Below, one piece after another: positions 47,614 to 55,817 of a stretch of 64,000 bases of DNA. Within the stretch, counting starts at the first letter, position 1; every line of letters starts with the position of its first letter. The notes below the pieces were generated by a model. That model saw only the letters and a list, made by a program, of their open reading frames with translations, made no database searches and was not told the DNA's origin. Both the position numbers and the translations under genes were made by a program. Source of the stretch: Nostoc sp. PCC 7107 (GTDB taxonomy: Bacteria > Cyanobacteriota > Cyanobacteriia > Cyanobacteriales > Nostocaceae); NCBI RefSeq assembly GCF_000316625.1, contig NC_019676.1, positions 1,165,001-1,229,000 on the forward strand. Reading direction: 5' to 3'.

Positions 47614-48228
47614 ATGCTCGAATGGATTACTAATACTATCAGTTCCTTGGGTTACGTAGGCATTGCGTTGTTAATGTTCGTAGAGAACTTATTTCCCCCG
47701 ATTCCCTCAGAATTGATTATGCCCCTGGCGGGATTTACCGCTAGAGCAAATCCCGACAAGTTAAATTTTTTTGGGGTCTTTTTTGCCGGAGTTGTCGGTT
47801 CTGTAGCTGGCGCACTTGTATGGTACTATCCTGGTAAGTTTTTGGGCGAACAGCGCTTAAAAAGGTGGGCTGATCAGTACGGCAAGTGGTTAACCATATC
47901 CAGCAAAGATATTACCAAAGCAAAGCACTGGTTTGATTCTCAAGGTAGCAAAGCAGTGTTAATTGGTCGTCTTGTACCGGGAATCCGTACTTTGATTTCC
48001 GTACCGGCAGGCATTAGCAATATGCCTTTGCTACCATTTTTATTTTATACAACCTTGGGTAGTGCTGCCTGGGTAGGTTTGTTAACATACTCAGGATACG
48101 TGTTGGGTAGCCAGTATGAACTTGTGGACAAGTACCTTGCGCCAGTATCAAAAATTGTGCTTGGGAGCTTGGTTTTGGCATTTGTGGTCTGGATACTCAA
48201 GCGTAGGCGAAAAAAGACTAGACACTAA
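47614..48228 (+). CDS. DedA family membrane protein
   Basis: 204 aa, with re-entrant and transmembrane helices and the family blocks FVENLFPPIPSELIMPLAGF and GRLVPGIRTLISVPAGI. DedA proteins belong to the VTT/SNARE-associated superfamily and include undecaprenyl-phosphate flippases; which substrate this one carries is not known. Normal length; isolated gene. Confidence 0.93.
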   Translation: MLEWITNTISSLGYVGIALLMFVENLFPPIPSELIMPLAGFTARANPDKLNFFGVFFAGVVGSVAGALVWYYPGKFLGEQRLKRWADQYGKWLTISSKDITKAKHWFDSQGSKAVLIGRLVPGIRTLISVPAGISNMPLLPFLFYTTLGSAAWVGLLTYSGYVLGSQYELVDKYLAPVSKIVLGSLVLAFVVWILKRRRKKTRH

Positions 48229-48451
48229 AATACACAACCCTAATTTAAAGTTGTTTTAAAGTTGGGGGGTTACATCTGGTAAAAATTCGCCTACACTATG
48301 CCAAATAATGCTGAATTTGCGATCGCCTAACTCAGCGTTAGGCGTATTCGTAGTTACACTTGACGAAACCTAGAATTTCTGGTATCTCGCATGTTTGTAT
48401 GTAAGATGAGCAAGTTAAATTTTGACAGTTAAGAAAGGACTAGGAGCTTTC

Positions 48452-49600
48452 ATGACAGACCAACCTTCCGCCGCTACCCCAATGAATGCTGCTGCTATCC
48501 CTCTCAACAGGGTTTCAGCATCTACCCCAATTAATACTGCTACTACCGCTAAAACAAATGGCGGTTCTGGCAAATCGATTCTCAGTGTGGACTTAGGCAG
48601 AACTTCTACCAAGACTTCTGTTAGCCGCGAACCCGGTAATGTGATTTTCATCCCCGCCAATGTCAAACAAATGTCAATGGAGGAAGTCCGGGGGGGTATT
48701 TTTGAAGCCCGTGCAACAGATCCTTTAATGGATTTGTGGATGGAATATCAAGGCAGTGGCTTTGCCATCGGTCAACTAGCCGCCGACTTTGGCGCAAATC
48801 TCGGAGTCGGTAAATCTAAGGTAGAAGATGCACTGGCTAAAGTTTTGGCTTGTGCTGGCTATTTCAAGCTCAAAGACGAAATTTCTATCGTGTTGGGTTT
48901 ACCCTTCCTCTCTTTAGAGCAGTTTGAAAAAGAAAAGGCTCAGATCATCAGTCAGCTGACTGGCCCTCACATAATGAACTTTAGAGGTGAAACAGTCTCC
49001 CTCAACATCAACAAAGTTTGGGTCATGCCTGAAGGCTACGGTAGTCTTCTCTGGTGTGAAGCTCAACCTAAAAAAAGCGCTTCCAGCCCCGACTTTACCA
49101 AAGTATCGGCAGCCATTGTGGATATTGGCCATCAAACAATCGATTTGTTGATGGTAGATAATTTCCGCTTCGCACGAGGAGCTTCTAAGAGTGAAGACTT
49201 CGGGATGAGCAAATTCTACGAAATGGTAGCTAAAGAAATTGAGGGCGCAGACAGCCAATCTCTGGCACTCATTTCTGCTGTTAACAAACCCAAGGGAGAG
49301 CGTTTTTATCGTCCCAAAGGCTCTAGTAAGCCCGCTAACCTTGATGATTTCCTCCCCAACTTGATTGAAATGTTTTCTCGTGATATTTGCAGCCGTGTCC
49401 TCGCTTGGCTCCCTGAGCGTGTGACTGATGTGATTATCACTGGTGGCGGCGGCGAATTCTTCTGGGAAGATGTGCAACGTCTGTTAAAGGATGCCAAAAT
49501 CAACGCTCATTTAGCTGCACCATCTCGCCAAGCTAACGCCTTGGGGCAGTATATTTATGGAGAGGCGCAATTATCCGCCGTTCGCGCTGCTAGGTCTTAA
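48452..49600 (+). CDS. ParM/StbA-like actin-family ATPase
   Basis: 382 aa from ATG 48452 (TAGGAG is 5 bp upstream). After a Ser/Thr/Ala-rich tail of about 40 residues come the actin-fold motifs: phosphate-1 SVDLGRTSTKTS, phosphate-2 AAIVDIGHQTIDLLMV and adenosine VIITGGGGEFF. The plan matches ParM-type filament-forming ATPases of plasmids. It is followed 5 bp later by a ribbon-helix-helix-like protein, the usual ParM-ParR order. No plasmid replication gene is nearby, so it is a chromosomal pair. I recall that chromosomal ParMR-derived systems of multicellular cyanobacteria have been reported to act in cell shape; this is from memory and unverified. Confidence 0.85.
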   Translation: MTDQPSAATPMNAAAIPLNRVSASTPINTATTAKTNGGSGKSILSVDLGRTSTKTSVSREPGNVIFIPANVKQMSMEEVRGGIFEARATDPLMDLWMEYQGSGFAIGQLAADFGANLGVGKSKVEDALAKVLACAGYFKLKDEISIVLGLPFLSLEQFEKEKAQIISQLTGPHIMNFRGETVSLNINKVWVMPEGYGSLLWCEAQPKKSASSPDFTKVSAAIVDIGHQTIDLLMVDNFRFARGASKSEDFGMSKFYEMVAKEIEGADSQSLALISAVNKPKGERFYRPKGSSKPANLDDFLPNLIEMFSRDICSRVLAWLPERVTDVIITGGGGEFFWEDVQRLLKDAKINAHLAAPSRQANALGQYIYGEAQLSAVRAARS

Positions 49601-49605
49601 AGCCA

Positions 49606-50124
49606 ATGTTCCAATGGTCAAAAAAAGTAGTTAAATCGGTCACGTTCAACCCAGAAGTTGCAGACGAAAGCTTGTTGTCGCTGGTAGAAAGCCATTTAGA
49701 GCCTCAACCAGAAAAGTCTTTTAGCGACCTCTGTAAAGAAGCCCTATGGCAATTTTTATGTGTCCCGGAAGCTGTTAAACCTGCTTCTAAACCAATAGCC
49801 GCAGAGTCGGTTGAACAGAAAATCGATGAACTGCACCGCCAAGTGGCTGACCTTGAGGAACGTTTTTTCGCTAAAGAATCGAATCGTTTGGAGGCGATGG
49901 AACGCCATATTGTGCAACTCACGCAACAAATGGCGCATCTAGCCATTTTGGTGACAGAGCGACCGCCGATTATTCACCATCAGCCTCCAACTTCACCAGC
50001 GCCAGCGCCTGTAGTGTCAACAGTTCCAGCAAAGGAAATGGTTAACACTACCTACGCTGCTACACCTAATGAAGATGTTGACCCTGTGATTAGTCGTCTG
50101 AGTCAGTTTCTTGATGATTTTTAA
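49606..50124 (+). CDS. ParR-like adaptor with RHH and coiled coil
   Basis: 172 aa starting 5 bp after the ParM-like gene, clearly co-transcribed. The N-terminus VTFNPEVADESLLSLVESHL followed by SFSDLCKEALWQFL looks like a ribbon-helix-helix DNA-binding domain of ParR type. A coiled coil (about 65-110, with VEQKIDELHRQVADLEERF) and a proline-rich, disordered linker follow, and the last residues DPVISRLSQFLDDF could be the short C-terminal peptide that binds filament ends in ParR. The assignment rests on order and fold impression, not on a search. Confidence 0.65.
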   Translation: MFQWSKKVVKSVTFNPEVADESLLSLVESHLEPQPEKSFSDLCKEALWQFLCVPEAVKPASKPIAAESVEQKIDELHRQVADLEERFFAKESNRLEAMERHIVQLTQQMAHLAILVTERPPIIHHQPPTSPAPAPVVSTVPAKEMVNTTYAATPNEDVDPVISRLSQFLDDF

Positions 50125-50228
50125 GAGACGGTTTGGATTGTGAGTATTATTATTTTTTGGAGATCCTTAGTAGTGCAGACTATTAAGGATTATTAATTTT
50201 TATCATGGCGATCGCCTAACATCTCCAG

Positions 50229-50257
50229 ATCCCCAACTTTTTCAAAAAGTCGGGGAT
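50229..50257. repeat. Hairpin after the ParMR-like operon
   Basis: Stem arms 50229-50242 and 50244-50257 (ATCCCC-ACTTTTT / AAAAAGT-GGGGAT with one mismatch). A common cyanobacterial intergenic palindrome; it may terminate the operon or the small minus-strand gene. Confidence 0.6.
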
Positions 50258-50277
50258 ATTAAGTCTACATGATAAAT

Positions 50278-50430
50278 TTAGAGCGATCGCGTTAAATCAT
50301 CTTCTTCTGTTTCCAGCAATTCCCACATTAGTAATGCCAATTCAATTGCTAGTCCTGAACCTGGGATGAACAAGTCAGCAATTAGGGGAATCAGAAACAA
50401 CACAACTGCCATCAGTTTCTTAGCTTTCAT
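50278..50430 (-). CDS. 50-aa hydrophobic small protein
   Basis: ATG 50430 is preceded by GAGG at 8 bp. The predicted product has a Lys-rich N-terminus, one hydrophobic helix (LMAVVLFLIPLIADLFIPG) and an acidic C-terminal tail (WELLETEEDDLTRSL). Plausible short membrane protein; no family known. Lies between the ParR-like gene and the STAND NTPase gene, on the opposite strand. Confidence 0.5.
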   Translation of the reverse strand: MKAKKLMAVVLFLIPLIADLFIPGSGLAIELALLMWELLETEEDDLTRSL

Positions 50431-50600
50431 TTACTTTGCCTCAAACGCTGAAGCAAAGGTAAATTTGGGGTAGTACACGAAAGCAAAAGCAGTTGTCTGT
50501 TAGCGGTGATGCGTGAATCTGCTGAGGTTCGAGTTTGGGGATGCTAGATTAAGTTTGGGGAATCCCGAAACTTTGTCGCAAATTTGGGCAAGAATAAGCG

Positions 50601-53543
50601 ATGGCGCGTGTTAGCTATGGTGAAGAAGTTGAAGCGCGGGTAAGGAAACTTTTAGAAAGGTTTTTGGCTTATGCCAATGATGAGTTAGAAGACAGTGAAC
50701 TTTATAAAATTGCTCTTAATTGGGAAACACCGCAGCAAGTAATAGTCAGAACACAGCTAAGAGTTTTGGCGGAACTTAGCGGTTTTACTCAACAGCAACT
50801 AAAAAAGCAAAAAACTAAAGATAAAGCTGACAAAGCAGCCAATAACCAAGCTGGAGAAGCATTAAAACGACTAGAAGACTTTCTAGGCATTCTCGAAGAT
50901 TTGCGCGAACACAAGCGAGGCTCAGAAGATTGGCATTTTCGACTGACTCTTTGGCATGATAAAAGCCACAAAGAAGAGAATTTGCATAAATTTGATGCAG
51001 AATGGCAACGCCGACGAGAAGAATTACCCGGTGTGCAGCGTGAGAAAAGTAAAAAAACTCAACCCAAGCCTACCCGTTACGAAAATATTCCCTTGAGTGG
51101 TGTGGTGGAGTTTGTTGGACGTGAAACGGAATTGCAAAAACTCCATCGTTTCTTGCAGGATAATCAACAGGTAGCTATTGCAGCTATTGCAGGGATGGGT
51201 GGAGTCGGGAAAACAGAATTAGCTTTGCAATATGCCAATTCGCACCGCGTTACTTATCAAGGCGGAATTTGCTGGTTGTCTGCATTGCAGGATGTGGGAG
51301 TGCAACTGGTGGATTTTGCTCGTAATAAGCTGCAATTGAACATCCCAGATTATTCAGAGTTAGCTCCGAGAGTACAATTCTGTCTGACAAAATGGCCTGA
51401 AGGTGAGGTTTTACTGGTAATTGATAACGTCACTAACTATCGAGATGAAGTTCGGTGTTATTTAGATTCGGTTCCGGCTCGGTTTAAGCAGTTAATTACC
51501 ACGCGGGAGAAATTACAACCGCCAATAGTGCGATTAGATTTAGATGTGCTGACACCACTCGCGGCGATGCAGTTATTAAAATCCATAATTGGTAGGGAAC
51601 GACTGCGACGTGAGCCGTTAGTTGCGAGAAAGCTTTGTAAGTGGTTGGGATATTTGCCACTGGGGTTGGAATTAGTCGGGCGTTATTTGTTGGGTGATGA
51701 GGAATTATCTTTAGCAGAAATGCTGCAAGACTTGGAAAAAGAGCGTTTGAAAAATCTGGCTTTAGTTGAAGTTCCCCAAGAAATGAAGACTGAATTGGGT
51801 GTTGCTGCTGCTTTTGAGTTAAGTTGGCGACGGTTGCGAGAAAATGCCCAACATTTAGGCTGTGTTTTGAGTTTATTTGCCTTAGCTCCCATTCCTTGGG
51901 AATTGGTGGAGAGTATAACAATAAATAATGAGGTTCCAAATTGGAAACAAACCAGACGTGAGTTGTTACAGTTACATCTAGTTCAGTCCAAAGGTGAGGG
52001 AATTTATCAACTGCATCCTCTGTTGCGGGAGTTTTTTAAAGATAAGCTGGAAGGTTTAGAGCAGAAAGAGGAATTTAAGCGATCAATTTGCAAGGTAATG
52101 GTAGCAGTTGCTAAAAATATTCCTGAAATTCCCATCCTTGAGCAAATCGCCGCCTTGTCCCCCGCCATACCTCACATATCAGAAGTAGCGAATCATCTCA
52201 TTCAATACGTTAGCGACGAAGATTTGATTTGGGCATTTGTTGGCAACGCTCGATTTTATAAAGGTCAGGGATTGTATGACAAAGCAGCACCTTGGCGTGA
52301 GCAGTGTCTAGAAATCACTAAAAAACGCTTGGGAGAAGAACATCCAGATGTCGCCACTAGCCTCAACAACCTTGCGGATCTCTATTACTCCCAAGGCAGA
52401 TACAGCGAAGCAGAACCTCTTTGCATCGATGCTTTGGCACTTACGCTCAAGCTGCTGGGAGAAGAACATCCAGATGTCGCCAATAGCCTCAACAACCTAG
52501 CGGAACTCTACCGTTCCCAAGACAGATATAGCGAAGCCGAAGCCCTTCATATTCAAGCTTTGGCACTCAGGCGCAAGCTGCTAGGAGAAGAACATCCAGA
52601 TGTCGCACAAACCCTAAACAACCTAGCGGTACTCTATCGTTTCCAAGGCAGATACAGCGAAGCCGAAGCCCTTCATATTCAAGCTTTGGCACTCAGGCGC
52701 AAGCTGCTGGGAGAAGAACATCCAGATGTCCTCACTAGCCTCAACAATCTAGCGTTACTCTACTATGGACAAGGAAAATACAGCGAAGCAGAACCCCTTT
52801 ACATCCAAGCTTTAAAACTCAGGCGCAAGCTGCTGGGAGATGAACATCCAGATGTCGCCAATAGCCTCCACAACCTAGCGTATCTCTACCGTTCCCAGAG
52901 CAGATACAGCGAAGCTGAACACCTTTGCATTCAAGCTTTGGCACTCACGCGTAAGCTGCTGGGAGATGAACATCGAGATGTCGCACAAACCCTCAACAAC
53001 TTAGCGGCAGTCTACGACTATCAAGGCAGATACAGCGAAGCAGAACCCCTTTACATCCAAGCTTTAAAACTCAGGCGCAAGCTGCTGGGAGATGAACATC
53101 GAGATGTCGCACAAAGCCTCAACAACCTAGCGTTACTCTACAATGTCCAAGGCAGATACAGCGAAGCAGAACCCCTTTACATCCAAGCTTTAGCACTCAC
53201 GCGCAAGCTGCTGGGAGATGAACATTCGGAAGTTGCTGCTTGTCTCTACAACCTAGCGTATCTCTACCATGACCAAGGCAGATACAGCGAAGCCGAAGGC
53301 CTTAACATTCAAGCTTTGGCACTTAGGCGCAAGGTTCTAGGAGAAGAACATCCAGATGTTGCACAAAGTCTCAATAACCTAGCGGCACTCTACCGCGATC
53401 AAGGCAGATACAGTGAAGCCGAACCCCTTTACATACAAGCATTAGATATTTTTGAGCGTCGATTAGGCGCAAATCATCCTAATACCGTTGCTGTGCGTAA
53501 AAGTTTAGCAGATTTGCGCGATCGCCCCAACTCACAACAGTAA
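50601..53543 (+). CDS. STAND NTPase with TPR array
   Basis: 980 aa. Residues 1-155 form an N-terminal helical module with a recognisable WHFRLTLWHD block (111-120); such cyanobacterial domains precede NB-ARC domains and are thought to be effector-associated. The NB-ARC/AP-ATPase core has Walker A GMGGVGKT (198-205), Walker B VLLVIDNV (270-277), TTREK (about 301), a GLPL-like LGYLPLGLELVG and LHPLLREFF at the MHD position. The C-terminus is a kinesin-light-chain-type TPR superhelix of nine 42-aa units plus a partial tenth. The layout is that of signal-transduction or conflict ATPases that assemble on ligand binding by the repeats. Effector activity unknown. Confidence 0.88.
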   Translation: MARVSYGEEVEARVRKLLERFLAYANDELEDSELYKIALNWETPQQVIVRTQLRVLAELSGFTQQQLKKQKTKDKADKAANNQAGEALKRLEDFLGILEDLREHKRGSEDWHFRLTLWHDKSHKEENLHKFDAEWQRRREELPGVQREKSKKTQPKPTRYENIPLSGVVEFVGRETELQKLHRFLQDNQQVAIAAIAGMGGVGKTELALQYANSHRVTYQGGICWLSALQDVGVQLVDFARNKLQLNIPDYSELAPRVQFCLTKWPEGEVLLVIDNVTNYRDEVRCYLDSVPARFKQLITTREKLQPPIVRLDLDVLTPLAAMQLLKSIIGRERLRREPLVARKLCKWLGYLPLGLELVGRYLLGDEELSLAEMLQDLEKERLKNLALVEVPQEMKTELGVAAAFELSWRRLRENAQHLGCVLSLFALAPIPWELVESITINNEVPNWKQTRRELLQLHLVQSKGEGIYQLHPLLREFFKDKLEGLEQKEEFKRSICKVMVAVAKNIPEIPILEQIAALSPAIPHISEVANHLIQYVSDEDLIWAFVGNARFYKGQGLYDKAAPWREQCLEITKKRLGEEHPDVATSLNNLADLYYSQGRYSEAEPLCIDALALTLKLLGEEHPDVANSLNNLAELYRSQDRYSEAEALHIQALALRRKLLGEEHPDVAQTLNNLAVLYRFQGRYSEAEALHIQALALRRKLLGEEHPDVLTSLNNLALLYYGQGKYSEAEPLYIQALKLRRKLLGDEHPDVANSLHNLAYLYRSQSRYSEAEHLCIQALALTRKLLGDEHRDVAQTLNNLAAVYDYQGRYSEAEPLYIQALKLRRKLLGDEHRDVAQSLNNLALLYNVQGRYSEAEPLYIQALALTRKLLGDEHSEVAACLYNLAYLYHDQGRYSEAEGLNIQALALRRKVLGEEHPDVAQSLNNLAALYRDQGRYSEAEPLYIQALDIFERRLGANHPNTVAVRKSLADLRDRPNSQQ
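52300..53500 (+). repeat. Nine near-identical 126-bp TPR repeats
   Basis: The sequence CATCCAGATGTC or CATCGAGATGTC recurs at 52341, 52467, 52593, 52719, 52845, 52971, 53097, 53223 (variant) and 53349, exactly every 126 bp. Several units are nearly identical in DNA over long stretches, e.g. those ending CTGCTGGGAGATGAACATC. Recent duplication or gene conversion within the array is implied, and unit number may vary between strains. Confidence 0.9.
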
Positions 53544-53580
53544 AATTCAAGTTCCCAACCTCATCAATCAAGCTTTTATC

Positions 53581-53705
53581 TCCAAGTTTCGTGTTCCAAC
53601 TGAGAATGTTCTTGTTCTAAACGAGAATATTCCTGTTTCAAACGAGAATGTTCTTGTTCTGAGGTGAAATGATGGTGTTCTAAAGGCGATCGCTTGGCAA
53701 AAAAG
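53581..53705. repeat. Left flanking repeat of the VapBC module
   Basis: Begins AAGTTTCGTGTTC (53584-53596), continues with three 21-nt units of the ACGAGAATGTTCTTGTTCTAA kind and ends TGAGGTGAAATGATGGTGTT, GGCGATCGC and GCATTACTCA (into the toxin stop). A shorter version of the same string, without the 21-nt units, lies at 54399-54497. Confidence 0.75.
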
Positions 53706-53707
53706 CA

Positions 53708-54103
53708 TTACTCAAAAACATCAAACCCCTTCTCATTTTTCAATTTTCTGTCAAAAGTTACTGTAAAACTACAACCAAAATTTTGAGCGATCGCACCAAT
53801 TAAATAATCAGAAAAATCAGCCTTTCCTTGTTGAAATCGCTGCAATGCTTGATAAATTACAGAGCGATTTTCAAACTCAAACGTCGAAGATTGCAACATC
53901 AAATTTATAGCATTGCTAATTTCTTCTCTACTAAATTGATAAGGCTTTCCTCGTAAAACCCAAACCAATTCACAAAGAACTATATTCGCTACAAAACATT
54001 GCTCTCCGCTTTCGATAATTTCACTAGCCTGTTGCCATTGCTTTTCATCATCCTTTGTTAAATAGCGCACTAAAATATTTGTATCAACTGCAATCACTGG
54101 CAC
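53708..54103 (-). CDS. vapC: PIN-domain toxin (VapC)
   Basis: 131 aa. PIN-fold ribonuclease with conserved acidic residues Asp7 (VDTNIL), Glu45 (CELVWVL), Asp96/Asp99 (KADFSDYLIG) and Asp118 (TFDRKL), so the active site is complete. VapC toxins cleave specific RNAs such as initiator tRNA or rRNA. It overlaps the upstream antitoxin gene by 20 bp, typical of translationally coupled TA pairs. Confidence 0.92.
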   Translation of the reverse strand: MPVIAVDTNILVRYLTKDDEKQWQQASEIIESGEQCFVANIVLCELVWVLRGKPYQFSREEISNAINLMLQSSTFEFENRSVIYQALQRFQQGKADFSDYLIGAIAQNFGCSFTVTFDRKLKNEKGFDVFE

Positions 54104-54329
54104 CTTCTTGAATTGCTGTTTCCATTTCTTCTAAAGTTGCACTTTTGGTTCCCGGACGATGTAAAATTCCAGATAAAGTTTGCACAGGAACATTGAGTGG
54201 AATTAACTTGACTGCACCATTTTCATCAATAACAAAATCAACTTTACTGCCTGCATCAAGATTAAGATAATTCCTAATTTCTTTAGGAATAGTTACTTGT
54301 CCTGTAGTGGTGATGATAGTGCTAACCAT
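54084..54329 (-). CDS. vapB: AbrB/MazE-type antitoxin (VapB)
   Basis: 81 aa with an N-terminal swapped-hairpin DNA-binding fold (TTTGQVTIPKEIRNYLNLDAGSKV then FVIDENGAVKLIPL) and a C-terminal tail that should wrap and inhibit the toxin (SGILHRPGTKSATLEEMETAI). Antitoxin of the VapC downstream and the autorepressor of the operon. Confidence 0.92.
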   Translation of the reverse strand: MVSTIITTTGQVTIPKEIRNYLNLDAGSKVDFVIDENGAVKLIPLNVPVQTLSGILHRPGTKSATLEEMETAIQEGASDCS

Positions 54330-54398
54330 TACACACGTTCCTCATAGGCTTTTTCTTGGCATTATGATAACAAATATCAGCGATCGCTTTACCTTTTT

Positions 54399-54497
54399 AC
54401 TCGAAGTTTCGTGTTCTGAGGGGGAATGATGGAGTTGTGAGAGCGATTCTTTTACTTAAATTAGAGAATCATCAGCAATATAGCAAAACATTACTCA
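54399..54497. repeat. Right flanking repeat of the VapBC module
   Basis: AAGTTTCGTGTTC (from about 54402) then TGAGG-G-AATGATGG-GTT, GCGAT and CAAAACATTACTCAA, colinear with the left flank at 53584-53713. The repeats stand in direct orientation on both sides of the toxin-antitoxin genes. Confidence 0.7.
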
Positions 54498-54547
54498 ACT
54501 AAATTCAGTATCATAAATTGCACATTTATAGTGCATCTGTAATTTCT

Positions 54548-55390
54548 ATGTCAAAACAAGCCGATATTAGCACCAAACGCCTAATTAGCCTTGCACCTAA
54601 CAATTGGGTAAAATGGGTAACACAAATTCCTGATATCGTTGCTGGAGAAATCCTCAATTCTGAATTTCAGTGGATTAGTAGAGAAAGTGATGTACTGATC
54701 CGCGCCGAAAGTCAGGAGTATGGGAAATTTCTCGTCCTCAATGAATTGCAATTGCGCCATAGCCCCGAAATGCCACGAAGGATGCGGGCGTATGCAGGGT
54801 TAGCAGAAGAAAAATATAAATTACCTACTTATCCTGTACTCATCAATATTCTCAAAAACAGTGATGTAGAAATACCTACAAAATACGAGTCTAATATTGC
54901 TGGGTTACAAGTACGGCAAGATTACCGCGTTATTAACCTCTGGGAAGTAGATGTTAGCATTGCCTTTGAACAACCTTTACCCTCATTACTTCCATTTGTG
55001 CCAATTCTTAAAGGTGGTCAAAACGAGTCTACAATTCGAGAAGCATTGCGTTTATTGCAAAGAGATGAACAATTAAATCAACTCGAAACTGTCTTGGCGT
55101 TTTTTGCTACGTTTGTATTAGATAGTGCTTTAGTCCAACAAATTATGAGGTGGGATATGACAGTATTACGTTCTTCGCCTTGGTATCAAGAAATTCTGCG
55201 AGACGATAGGCTATCCAGCATCGAATTAACTCTAGAAGTAAAATTTGGCAATGAAGGATTGAATTTCATGCCAAAAATCTCTCAAATATCTGATATTGAA
55301 GAACTCAAGGCAATTCAACGTTCTATCCTCATTGCTCAAAATTTGGACGAGTTGAAGCAAGTACTCAAAAGATTAGAAAATGACAATTAA
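54548..55390 (+). CDS. Rpn-like PD-(D/E)XK nuclease family protein
   Basis: 280 aa from ATG 54548; an in-frame TTG ten codons earlier is less likely. The N-terminal half has DVLIRAESQEYGKFLVLNELQL, the D...ExQ core of PD-(D/E)XK proteins of the Rpn/DUF4351 group, and YPVLINIL. The C-terminal half is helical with heptads near the end (EELKAIQRSILIAQNLDELKQVL). Rpn proteins promote recombination and include nucleases with toxin-like behaviour; cyanobacteria carry dozens. A relative with a different C-terminus is at 58519-59439. Confidence 0.75.
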   Translation: MSKQADISTKRLISLAPNNWVKWVTQIPDIVAGEILNSEFQWISRESDVLIRAESQEYGKFLVLNELQLRHSPEMPRRMRAYAGLAEEKYKLPTYPVLINILKNSDVEIPTKYESNIAGLQVRQDYRVINLWEVDVSIAFEQPLPSLLPFVPILKGGQNESTIREALRLLQRDEQLNQLETVLAFFATFVLDSALVQQIMRWDMTVLRSSPWYQEILRDDRLSSIELTLEVKFGNEGLNFMPKISQISDIEELKAIQRSILIAQNLDELKQVLKRLENDN

Positions 55391-55422
55391 AGCTATTAAG
55401 ATAAATTAGTGAAAACTTACCG

Positions 55423-55680
55423 ATGAATCAAGAATTAACTCAAGCGTAGGCGTAGCCCGCCGCAGGCATCGCCTCCGAAATTCAGTTATTTCAGAATATC
55501 GAACAGAAAGAAAACTTTCTTTTTTTACTCGGTGCTTTAACTGCTAAAGTAATTAGCTTAAAAAAAGCTGCGGAAGTCATGCAGCTAGAACCAGCAGAAT
55601 TACTCAAAATTTTAGACCTGATGGGTATTGAGTTTTCCTATCTCTGTGAAGAAGATGTTGCTTTAGAAAAAAGCTGGTGA
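55423..55680 (+). pseudogene. Small HTH (UPF0175-like) gene broken by a repeat
   Basis: From ATG 55423 the frame reads MNQELTQA, then two TAG stops inside a 27-bp repeat (55447-55473: TAGGCGTAGCCCGCCGCAGG and so on), then continues in the same frame as SEIQLFQNIEQKENFLFLLGALTAKVISLKK-type sequence to GIEFSYLCEEDVALEKSW and a TGA at 55678. Removing the 27 bp restores an 77-codon frame. The AAEVMQLEPAELLKILDLMGI block resembles UPF0175/HTH antitoxins. The gene is 32 bp after the Rpn-like gene and on the same strand. Confidence 0.6.
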
Positions 55681-55817
55681 ATGAATGCAGATTGTTCTTA
55701 ATTCATCGCCTCTGATTTTTTGTCATCTCAGCAATCAGCACTGAGCAACAGACTCTTTTTTTACTCGATTTACTGAACAAGTGCTAAAATCCTCAGATGG
55801 ACAGTTAGGATAACCCA

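Noticed and set aside
52300-53500. Regular 126-bp repeats as a CRISPR or satellite array
   Set aside because: The repeats are in frame, encode TPR units and have no unique spacers; they are coding.
50601-55680. Accessory stretch as an integrated prophage or plasmid
   Set aside because: No integrase, phage structural, replication or conjugation genes and no tRNA at the borders.
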